Shown in pieces: positions 1 to 5,059 of a stretch of DNA of 6,552 nt (the first letter of the stretch is position 1; every line of letters starts with the position of its first letter). The stretch lies in contig JAQCMZ010000081.1 of assembly GCA_028274825.1 (NCBI GenBank), forward strand, positions 1 through 6,552. Direction: 5' to 3'. The notes beneath the pieces are model-generated. The model saw only the letters and a list, made by a program, of their open reading frames with translations. It did no database searches and had not been told where the DNA came from. This stretch comes from Haloferacaceae archaeon. Lineage in GTDB: Archaea > Halobacteriota > Halobacteria > Halobacteriales > Haloferacaceae. A program made the position numbers and the translations under genes.

Positions 1-2
1 CA

Positions 3-59
3 TCGTCCGAGGAGGCGGAATCGCTCCGTCCCCGGCCTGATTCCTCTCTACGGGATTAG
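3..59 (+). CDS. Possible C-terminal tail of an upstream gene (partial)
   Basis: This frame is open from the left edge to a TAG at 57-59 and gives an 18-residue tail with acidic and Arg/Ser-rich composition (SSEEAESLRPRPDSSLRD), which would suit a disordered haloarchaeal C-terminus. There is too little to name a product. The other plus frames give no better reading here, and the minus frame that overlaps it is a shadow of mfnA. It is a guess from composition only. Confidence 0.22.
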   Translation, partial: SSEEAESLRPRPDSSLRD

Positions 60-140
60 TTGCCTGCCAGTTGAAACTCGTGGGGAGAACTCTCAGCTCG
101 CAGTCGGGCGTGGATTGCGTCCGAGTTGTCGGATTCATCC

Positions 141-165
141 TGCGGCTCACGCCGCAGGTATAAAT
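141..165 (+). promoter_or_regulatory. mfnA promoter: TATA box with an upstream palindrome
   Basis: TATAAAT at 159-165 is centred 28 nt before the ATG at 190, the spacing expected for a haloarchaeal leaderless transcript that starts at the initiation codon. Immediately upstream, TGCGGC-tcac-GCCGCA (141-156) is a perfect 6-bp inverted repeat covering the position of the B-recognition element. That could be a regulator site or chance in GC-rich DNA. Confidence 0.6.
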
Positions 166-189
166 GATCGTCGGGAATAATTGGGCGTA

Positions 190-1269
190 ATGGAGTCCAT
201 ACGGCGGTCTCAACCGCAGGACTTCGATAAGGTTCTCTCCTCGATGTGCACTGAACCTCACCCGCTGGCTCAGGAAGCTGCTGCCGAATTTCTCGCGACG
301 AATCCCGGGGATCCGGCCACTTACCAAGCAATCGCAGAATTGGAAACAAAAGCGATCAATCGTCTGAGTGAGGTGGCCGGGTTAGCAAATCCTCATGGAT
401 ATATCGCCAGCGGCGGCACTGAGGCTAATATCCAGGCGATCCACGCCGCTCGTAACCGAGCGAATGACGAGACCGCGTCTGGTCAAGCGAACGTCGTCGC
501 TCCTGCGAGTGTCCACTTCAGTGTGAACAAGGCGGCCGAGATGCTCGGTGTCGACTTGTGAATCGTGCCAGTTGACGACGACTATCGGGCCGATCTTGAC
601 GCCGTCACAGCAGCCATCGATACAGACACGGTGGCGGTGATTGGCGTCGCCGGGACCACAGAGTATGGTCGAGTAGATCCGATCCCCGCACTGACAGACA
701 TCGCTCATGATGCAGGGGCACACATGCACGTCGACGCCTCATGGGGCGGATTCGTTTTGCCGTTTACCGGTTATGCGTGGTCGTTCGCCGATGCACCAAT
801 TGATTCGATGGCGATTGACCCACACAAGTTCGGTAGGGCACCGATTCCAGCAGGCGGGCTCCTCGCCCGGGAACAGGCGACAGTTGACGCCTTAGCCGTC
901 GAAACACCGTATCTGGAGACTACTTCACAGGCGACACTCACAGGCACCCGGAGCGGGGCAGGTGTCGCGGGGACAGTCGTCGCCATGGAGGAACTCTGGC
1001 CAGCGGGCTATCACCAGCAGTATAACAGACAAATGGACAATACCACCTTTCTGGCTGATCAACTGGCCAATCGCGGAATTGAGGTTGTTACTCCGACGCT
1101 TCCACTGGTGACAGCAGCAGTTCAGCCAGCGACGATAGAGGCCCTTCAGGCGGACGGCTGGCGGCTCGCTCGCACTGCCAGCGGTCACCTTCGGATCGTC
1201 TGTATGCCTCATGTGAGTCGAACGTCGCTGGAGGCGTTTCTTGATGATATTGACCGTGTGCGGCCGTGA
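190..1269 (+). pseudogene. mfnA: L-tyrosine/L-aspartate decarboxylase MfnA, interrupted by an in-frame stop
   Basis: This is a PLP-dependent group II decarboxylase. MfnA-family enzymes decarboxylate tyrosine to tyramine for methanofuran in methanogens, and aspartate to beta-alanine for coenzyme A in archaea without methanofuran. The coenzyme A role is inferred here from the lineage. Counting from ATG 190, the family signatures are all present: an N-terminal QDFDKVLSSMCTEPHP-type opening, SGGTEAN at about 74-80, HVDASWGG with Asp about 182, the PLP lysine in DPHK at about 213, the TLTGTRSGAG loop, and a C-terminal LRIVCMPHV. The length of 359 codons is normal for the family. The frame never changes, but codon 124 (559-561) is TGA where the family runs on without a break, between GVDL and VDDDYRAD. 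A single C-to-T change of CGA (Arg) would explain it. Restart at GTG 565 would give a fragment that keeps the lysine but lacks the N-terminal third. A sequencing error is the main alternative. Confidence 0.9.
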
Positions 1270-1653
1270 CTACTGGTCACGGCGGATTCTTTACTCCCGG
1301 ATACGATACTTCTTGACGTACGCGAGGGAGGTGGTTTCCTTGGCTAGCATAGAATCCAGCAAAGCCACTCTCAAGATACGCCAGCTATCAAGAGCTGCTA
1401 CACCGAGGTAACAGATTATCTCACACGTGTATCATAGTAGCTGAATCACCTCAGTGCTACGTGACGAGGAGTCACTGTGTCGAAGCCTCTTACACTTAGG
1501 GTGCTGTCACACTCTCCAACTGTCTATCATGAGAGTGTTTGCTATCAGTTACAGTCCGCAAGATTGGTATTGGTGAATCGTAGTATCAAGGCGGCCGAAA
1601 CTGTTCTGCTCGCTCCTTTGCGCAAGTCAACTGAGAGGCGAGTTGTGAGAAGA
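1270..1653. other. Intergenic stretch between mfnA and the integrated element; no gene seen
   Basis: Every frame is short or lacks family-like sequence. The plus frame open from GTG 1477 to 1716 runs through the left attachment repeat and resembles no protein I know. The stretch contains a hairpin (1509-1538) and the palindrome ACACGTGT (1423-1430). It could hold decayed mobile-element DNA, but I cannot identify any. Confidence 0.5.
1509..1538. repeat. Inverted repeat, 8-bp stem with 14-nt loop
   Basis: ACACTCTC at 1509-1516 is followed 14 nt later by GAGAGTGT at 1531-1538, a perfect 8-bp hairpin. It could be an end of a lost insertion sequence, since IS200/IS605-type elements carry subterminal hairpins, or a structure 3' of mfnA. 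No transposase remnant was recognised next to it. Confidence 0.4.
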
Positions 1654-1675
1654 TCCGCCCTCCCCTATTTGAGCG
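1654..1675 (-). repeat. Left attachment site (copy of the tRNA-Tyr 3' end)
   Basis: The 22 nt at 1654-1675 match the 3' end of the intact tRNA-Tyr gene (4525-4546) at 20 of 22 positions, in the same orientation. The first 12 bases (TCCGCCCTCCCC: discriminator, 3' acceptor strand and start of the T stem) are exact. The rest of the tRNA is absent. A tRNA 3'-end fragment beside an integrase gene is the usual mark of tRNA-targeted integration. The two mismatches suggest drift since insertion. Confidence 0.75.
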
Positions 1676-1766
1676 TTGGGGAATCCCGAAAGAATCGACC
1701 GAGGGAAGTCGGATAAGGTGACGTCGGTTCCCCGAGTGTCGGCGTGCCTTCGCGGAGCATCCGACG

Positions 1767-2765
1767 ATAACCCGAGAACTCGAACCCATCGACCCACCGA
1801 AGGCCGTCGACCTCTACCTCGCACAACGGGAGGACGACGCGACTGACCGGACTGTACAGGCACACAGATACCGTCTCAAGCACTTCATCCGCTGGTGTGA
1901 CGAGGAGGACGTCACCAACCTGAACGAACTCACGGGCCGAAGACTCTACGAGTATCGCTTGTGGCGAAAGGACGACGGTGACCTCAACGCCGTCTCCCTC
2001 CGTACCCAACTGTCGACTCTCCGTGCCTTCGTCCGATTCTGCGAGTCCATCGACGCCGTCGAGGAGCACCTACACGAGCGTATCGTACTCCCGACCCTCG
2101 ACGCGGAGAAGGACGTCCGTGAGGAGACACTCGACGCCGAGCGTGCGGAGAAGATCATCAACTATCTCGACCGCTTCGACTATGCCTCGCGCAAGCACGT
2201 CATCCCGCTGTTGCTGTGGCGGACTGGTCTGAGGATGGGTGCCCTTCACTCGATCGACATAGGGGACGTCGACTTCGACGAGGGATACGTGGAGATTCAC
2301 CATCGGCCCGAGGAAGGCACATCGCTCAAGAACCGAGACTCGGGCGAACGTCTCGTCTCCCTCTCGTCGGAGACGTGCGGCGTGGTACAGGACTGGGTCG
2401 AGCACAACAGGCCCGACGTCACGGACGACCACGACCGCAGGCCACTCGTCGCCACCAGACACGGGCGTATCAGTCAGAGCAATCTCCGAGCCCTCGTCTA
2501 TCACGTCACCAGACCCTGCGAGTACGGAGACGAATGCGCTTGCTCCGAGCAGTACTCCTACTCCTATACGAGTCGCTGTGAGTACAGCAGGAGCCCTCAT
2601 AGTGTCCGCAAAGGAAGTCTCACGCATCTGCTCAAGAGCGACGTTCCTAAGCAGGTCGTGGCAGACCGAGCCGATGTCTCACCCGACGTGCTCGACAAGC
2701 ACTACAACCAGATGACTGAACACGAAAAGATGGAGCAACGGAAGTCCTATCTCGACGACATCTGA
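1767..2765 (+). CDS. Tyrosine recombinase (integrase), haloarchaeal type; start codon unclear
   Basis: This is the site-specific recombinase expected to integrate and excise the element at the tRNA-Tyr 3' end. Numbered from 1767 (332 aa), an N-terminal SAM-like core-binding domain (about 5-120, with FIRWCDEE and FVRFCESID) precedes the catalytic domain. The likely active-site residues are Arg156 (TGLRMGALHSID), Lys188 (TSLKN), His278 and Arg281 (SPHSVRKGS), and nucleophile Tyr313 (LDKHYNQ). A cluster of Cys251, Cys257, Cys259 and Cys271 just before the HxxR box could bind a metal. Homology-like sequence begins at TRELEPIDPP, exactly where one would expect ATG, but the codon is ATA (1767-1769). 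The frame has no ATG, GTG or TTG between the TGA at 1719-1721 and TTG 1959, and a TTG 1959 start would remove half of the core-binding domain. So the start is a rare ATA, a mutated ATG, or lost by frameshift from the frame open at GTG 1718. No good TATA box is visible. Confidence 0.85.
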   Translation: MTRELEPIDPPKAVDLYLAQREDDATDRTVQAHRYRLKHFIRWCDEEDVTNLNELTGRRLYEYRLWRKDDGDLNAVSLRTQLSTLRAFVRFCESIDAVEEHLHERIVLPTLDAEKDVREETLDAERAEKIINYLDRFDYASRKHVIPLLLWRTGLRMGALHSIDIGDVDFDEGYVEIHHRPEEGTSLKNRDSGERLVSLSSETCGVVQDWVEHNRPDVTDDHDRRPLVATRHGRISQSNLRALVYHVTRPCEYGDECACSEQYSYSYTSRCEYSRSPHSVRKGSLTHLLKSDVPKQVVADRADVSPDVLDKHYNQMTEHEKMEQRKSYLDDI

Positions 2766-2772
2766 GCGTCTA

Positions 2773-3023
2773 CAAATAACGTAGTATTGAGATGGAGCAC
2801 AGGTCACCCAATAACCCTCGTGTCTCGTAGAACCGTTGGGAAGCACACGATATGGGTCGTCTGACCGCTTGGACATACCCTCGAACTCCCCAAGGATGGA
2901 ACGAGTGTACGACTATCACTACCTATATCTCCCTCGTTCAACAGGGGAGTGAGAGACGTTCGACAGAGGACGGCAGGCTCAACCAGAAGTTTTCGCCTGC
3001 CGAAGCACGAGTCTCTGTCGACG
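2773..3023 (+). ncRNA. Structured noncoding unit, copy A
   Basis: This unit starts 8 nt after the integrase stop and ends about 40 nt before the small gene at 3064. It shares with copy B, in the same order: the 17-nt box CAAATAACGTAGTATTG (2773-2789), a block ending GAACCG (2817-2835), CCTCGAACT (2879-2887), CCCTCGTTCAA (2931-2941) and a terminal hairpin block (2968-3002). The hairpin is CGGCAGGC (2971-2978) with GCCTGCCG (2995-3002), nested inside CGACAGAG (2961-2968) with CTCTGTCG (3013-3020). A second nested pair in this copy is ACTCCCC (2885-2891) with GGGGAGT (2944-2950), enclosing GAACGAG (2899-2905) with CTCGTTC (2933-2939). It has no convincing reading frame. It could be a leader, a separate RNA, or a DNA site. 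The RNA label is inference. Confidence 0.5.
2885..2950 (+). repeat. Nested inverted repeats in the middle of copy A
   Basis: The outer stem is ACTCCCC (2885-2891) with GGGGAGT (2944-2950), 7 bp. The inner stem is GAACGAG (2899-2905) with CTCGTTC (2933-2939), 7 bp, with a 27-nt loop. One strand of the inner stem overlaps the block conserved in copy B, but I could not find an equally good counterpart stem there, so this part is less certain than the terminal hairpin. Confidence 0.4.
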
Positions 3024-3063
3024 AGCCATTAAGTAGTTACATTTGCCTCAATTTTGAGAAAGT

Positions 3064-3280
3064 ATGACAGCCAAAATCAATCTCAGGTATGTAGAGGGCC
3101 ACGGCGATGACCAAAAGGTCAAGAAGACTACAATAGATGGAGTTACGATGATTGGAGGAAGACTGTGGTGGAGGGAAAAATAGCGACTCACGAGAAGGGT
3201 ATCACGAATTGCGAGTCTACAAGGGAGATGACTTCACGATATATGCGAAAGACGAAGTAATCGAACTCGTCGTGGAATGA
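3064..3280 (+). pseudogene. Small acidic protein of unknown function, frameshifted in an A-run
   Basis: From ATG 3064 the frame encodes 39 residues beginning MTAKINLRYVEGHGDD and stops at TAG 3181-3183. Directly before the stop is AAAAA (3176-3180). Removing one A restores a frame that runs to TGA 3278-3280 and gives a coherent 71-aa acidic protein ending in ELRVYKGDDFTIYAKDE plus a short hydrophobic tail, the kind of beta-rich small protein common on haloarchaeal plasmids. I do not recognise a family. A weak TATA-like TTAAGTAG lies about 30 nt before the ATG, and structured copy A lies just upstream. It converges on the gene at 3322-3888. It could be a true mutation, a sequencing error or, less likely, programmed frameshifting. 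Confidence 0.55.
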
Positions 3281-3321
3281 TTGCTGGCCAAATAGTCAAC
3301 CAGATATAATTTCTGGCCGAG

Positions 3322-3888
3322 TCAGAAACAGAGTTGTAACAAGCGCTCGGTGTTGAACGAGAACCGCTCGTCGACGACGTCAAACAGCTCGGTATCCCTC
3401 GCTTCCTCGACCGTGTCGAACTGTGCTGCGAAGGCGAACCCGATAATGGCTCCGTCAATCCCGTCGTAGTGCCGACTGAACCGACGCATATCCGCCTCGA
3501 ACACACGACCGACTGCTATCTGCTGTGCCCACTCGGTGAACCCGAGTCCCTGAATCACCGCCTCTGCTCGGAGGAACTTGTCCCGAGCCGCTGGGTCGAC
3601 GCGCAGGCCTTTCTCGACCTCGTCCAAGCCACCGACCTCGTAGAACCGAGTGCCTGTGTAATAGCCGTGGAGTCGGCTCCAGTACTCGACGTCGTCTCCC
3701 TCCCGAGCGTGGAACGTCGTCTCTGGTAATGTGAACGAGGACTGCGTCTCGCTCGTCACACCAGAGAGCCCATCTCTCGATCGAGAGTACGCCCACTTCT
3801 CGACGTAGGCTTGCTGTCGACGCTCACGGGAGATGTGGTCTTCTGTTGGTACGATACCGCTGTCATTGGAGTCTACCGAATTGCTCAC
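3322..3888 (-). CDS. Conserved-looking acidic protein of unknown function (188 aa)
   Basis: I do not recognise a family. The sequence is soluble, without signal peptide or membrane segments, and haloarchaeal in composition. Stretches that look constrained are YSRSRDGLSGVTSETQSSF and FTLPETTF in the N-terminal third, YWSRLHGYYTGTRFYE in the middle, then VDPAARDKFLRAEAVIQGLG and RRFSRHYDGIDGAIIGFAFA. Aromatic and Gly-rich segments between charged helices suggest a compact folded domain. I prefer GTG 3888: a TTTATTAT box (3908-3915, read on the minus strand) is centred about 24 nt upstream, fitting a leaderless transcript. An in-frame GTG at 3963 would add 25 residues and start close to the hairpins of copy B. 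It lies 41 nt from the end of the small gene at 3280 and converges with it. As the only intact cargo gene it may be the element's functional load, but no role can be read from the sequence. Confidence 0.75.
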   Translation of the reverse strand: MSNSVDSNDSGIVPTEDHISRERRQQAYVEKWAYSRSRDGLSGVTSETQSSFTLPETTFHAREGDDVEYWSRLHGYYTGTRFYEVGGLDEVEKGLRVDPAARDKFLRAEAVIQGLGFTEWAQQIAVGRVFEADMRRFSRHYDGIDGAIIGFAFAAQFDTVEEARDTELFDVVDERFSFNTERLLQLCF

Positions 3889-3907
3889 GCCCTGAGGGGG
3901 AACATCG

Positions 3908-3915
3908 ATAATAAA
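3908..3915 (-). promoter_or_regulatory. TATA box for the 188-aa cargo gene
   Basis: On the minus strand this reads TTTATTAT, centred about 24 nt before GTG 3888. The spacing is slightly short of the usual 26-28 nt for a leaderless haloarchaeal promoter but close enough to support that start over GTG 3963. Confidence 0.45.
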
Positions 3916-3975
3916 CCTTCCGCCGCCAGACGGCGTCGGGGTAAGAACCAAAATTCGGCTCACTCAGAAACCCAT

Positions 3976-4056
3976 CCAATCCTCGTGAGAGTGTGACGTG
4001 AGGATTGGTTGACGGCGGCGAAGAACTCCTGTTCGAGCCGCCGTCCCGCGTCACAC
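3976..4056 (-). repeat. Overlapping hairpins with a possible pseudoknot in copy B
   Basis: Three stems lie within 81 nt: CCAATCCTC (3976-3984) with GAGGATTGG (4000-4008), 9 bp; GTGTGACG (3991-3998) with CGTCACAC (4049-4056), 8 bp; and ACGGCGGC (4012-4019) with GCCGCCGT (4037-4044), 8 bp, topped by GAAC (4023-4026) with GTTC (4031-4034). The first two cross each other, so they either alternate or form an H-type pseudoknot. Stem strands are given on the plus strand. Confidence 0.6.
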
Positions 4057-4237
4057 CACTACACTACTTCACTTGAACGAGGGTGACTATGCTATCGAGA
4101 GGCGCGTGTGGTTCGAGAGGGAGATAGTTCGAGGCTAAGACGAACGAGCATGGCGAGGCTCTGTCTGCGGTTCTTCGATGAGACGAGTGTGACGTTCCTA
4201 TCCTACTATCCCCGTCACTCCAATACTACGTTATTTG
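3976..4237 (-). ncRNA. Structured noncoding unit, copy B (inverted relative to copy A)
   Basis: Read on the minus strand, this repeats the blocks of copy A in order: the 17-nt box (4237-4221, identical), CTCGTCTCATCGAAGAACCG (4187-4168), CCTCGAACT (4134-4126), CCCTCGTTCAA (4083-4073) and the hairpin block (4046-4012). The box-to-hairpin distance is 193 nt, against 198 nt in A. The inner stem is ACGGCGGC (4044-4037) with GCCGCCGT (4019-4012). The outer stem GTGTGACG (4056-4049) with CGTCACAC (3998-3991) differs completely in sequence from A's outer stem but has the same length and position. It ends about 88 nt before GTG 3888 and only 12 nt before GTG 3963. A further 9-bp stem (3976-3984 with 4000-4008) crosses the outer stem. 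Calling it an RNA is inference from the paired changes. Confidence 0.5.
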
Positions 4238-4524
4238 GAGGTGTACAGGGTGTTTCCTATATCTCGGAATCTGCATCATAGTGGGCCCGTATGCGACCTA
4301 TTTCCAGAGGCGGGGTGGCCTGTACTTGAGCGAAGGTCGACTCGTTCGCGATAGAAAACACGCCGAAACATCGGATGAGACTTATCCTCCCCCGACACGT
4401 TCGGCTATACGCGAAGGCACGACGGCGCTCACCCGAACCGTGTCACCGAGTCGACTCAGAGCGTGCGCGGACGAATCGCACGACGGCGTATTGGCTGTCG
4501 GCTATGCTGTGACAGGTAAGGAAG

Positions 4525-4546
4525 TCCGCCCTCCCCGATTTGAACG
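4525..4546 (-). repeat. Right attachment site within the tRNA-Tyr 3' end
   Basis: This is the partner of the repeat at 1654-1675, with 20 of 22 bases identical. It covers the discriminator base, the 3' acceptor strand and most of the T arm, the part of tRNA genes most often used by integrases that restore the gene on insertion. The exact crossover point within it cannot be fixed. Confidence 0.7.
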
Positions 4547-4598
4547 GGGGACAAGTCGATCTACAGTCGACTGCTCTACCAAGCTGAGCTAAGGGCGG
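4525..4598 (-). tRNA. tRNA-Tyr (anticodon GTA)
   Basis: A complete 74-nt cloverleaf on the minus strand delivers tyrosine to UAU/UAC codons. The acceptor stem CCGCCCT pairs with AGGGCGG, and C1:G72 is the archaeal tyrosine identity pair. The D arm is GCTC/GAGC with the loop AGCTTGGTA. The anticodon stem GTCGA/TCGAC holds the loop CTGTAGA with anticodon GTA. The variable region is 5 nt, and the T stem CCCCG/CGGGG has the loop TTCAAAT. The discriminator is A (4525). CCA is not encoded and no intron is present. The 3' end is the target of the element lying at lower coordinates. Confidence 0.96.
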
Positions 4599-4625
4599 CT
4601 ACATTCCTAAAGGATTGTGACTGGA

Positions 4626-4633
4626 CTTAAGAA
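4626..4633 (-). promoter_or_regulatory. Likely promoter of tRNA-Tyr
   Basis: On the minus strand this reads TTCTTAAG, an AT-rich box about 31 nt before the first tRNA base at 4598. Transcription would start a few nucleotides before the mature 5' end. It is a weak match to the archaeal TATA consensus, accepted mainly for its position. Confidence 0.35.
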
Positions 4634-4639
4634 TTCCTT

Positions 4640-4855
4640 TTCGATTACAGAGTTGGAGAGCAATTCCGTGGAAATCCGAGGCAGACTCTGCGGACGTACC
4701 TACTACAAAATAACACGTATTACTCTTTCTCGCTGGAAATCATGTCTGAGATCTACGCTCGATCATGAGACGAGAGAACAGCCTCCAAAGAACGGGTGTT
4801 CACTAACTCTCCCATATCAGTCTTCTTCACAGCGCGGAGACGCGGCCCCTCTCAA
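4640..4855. other. Noncoding stretch upstream of tRNA-Tyr; no gene seen
   Basis: No frame here looks like a haloarchaeal protein, as acidic bias and recognisable motifs are missing. It contains an AT-rich segment at 4703-4721 that resembles the 17-nt box of units A and B with small gaps, followed at similar offsets by weak matches to their other blocks. Otherwise nothing was recognised. Confidence 0.4.
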
Positions 4856-5039
4856 CACCTGCCAGTGTCAGCGTGATGGCAGGCGGTATCGACCCAGGTG
4901 ATAGGTGCTTAGAAATCAGTACCCTTGATTATAGCTGGAACAGGCGCACTCCCACACCGTTCACGGCGTGGATACGCGCCGTCACAGCGGCAATTCCCGA
5001 CGGGTTTGTTCCAAAACACCGTCTCTGCAACTGTCGGCG

Positions 5040-5059
5040 CACTGGGGACGACCCCAGTG
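5040..5059. repeat. Perfect 8-bp hairpin with a 4-nt loop
   Basis: CACTGGGG (5040-5047), loop ACGA, CCCCAGTG (5052-5059). It is the strongest single hairpin in the GC-rich block. It has no T-tract after it on either strand, so it does not look like a simple terminator. Confidence 0.6.

Larger units (their letters stand above)
1654..4546. mobile_element. Small integrative element inserted at the tRNA-Tyr 3' end
   Basis: The limits are set by the tRNA-Tyr 3' end (4525-4546) and its 20/22 direct repeat (1654-1675). A tyrosine recombinase lies just inside the left repeat and points inward, as is common for tRNA-targeted elements. The insert lies on the 3' side of the minus-strand tRNA gene, so the tRNA stays intact. 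The cargo is two convergent small genes, each behind a copy of one structured noncoding unit, plus about 285 nt with no gene seen next to the tRNA (4240-4524). No replication, capsid or conjugation gene is present, so it is a degenerate remnant or a minimal element that depends on a helper. The integrase start and one cargo gene look damaged. Confidence 0.75.

Noticed and set aside
559..561. TGA in mfnA read as selenocysteine or readthrough
   Set aside because: Haloarchaea are not known to use selenocysteine, no Sec element is evident, and the family has no special residue at this position. A nonsense mutation or sequencing error is simpler.
1509..1538. Hairpin as the end of an IS200/IS605-type insertion sequence
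   Set aside because: No transposase fragment or second end was found nearby, so a hairpin alone is not enough.
1578..1590. CGTAGTAT at 1578-1585 as another copy of the 17-nt box
   Set aside because: Only 8 bases match, and none of the other unit blocks or the hairpin follows at the expected offsets.
1477..1716. Plus-strand 79-codon frame starting at GTG
   Set aside because: It crosses the left attachment repeat into the element and has no family-like motif. It is a chance frame.
2852..3067. Plus-strand 71-codon frame across copy A
   Set aside because: It covers the hairpins, has no counterpart in copy B, and its composition does not fit. The conserved features of A and B are pairings, not codons.
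4281..4592. Plus-strand 103-codon frame downstream of copy B
   Set aside because: It runs through the antisense strand of tRNA-Tyr, and its end (PPRFERGTSRSTVDCSTKLS) is the familiar false peptide from an antisense tRNA. The remainder has no acidic bias.
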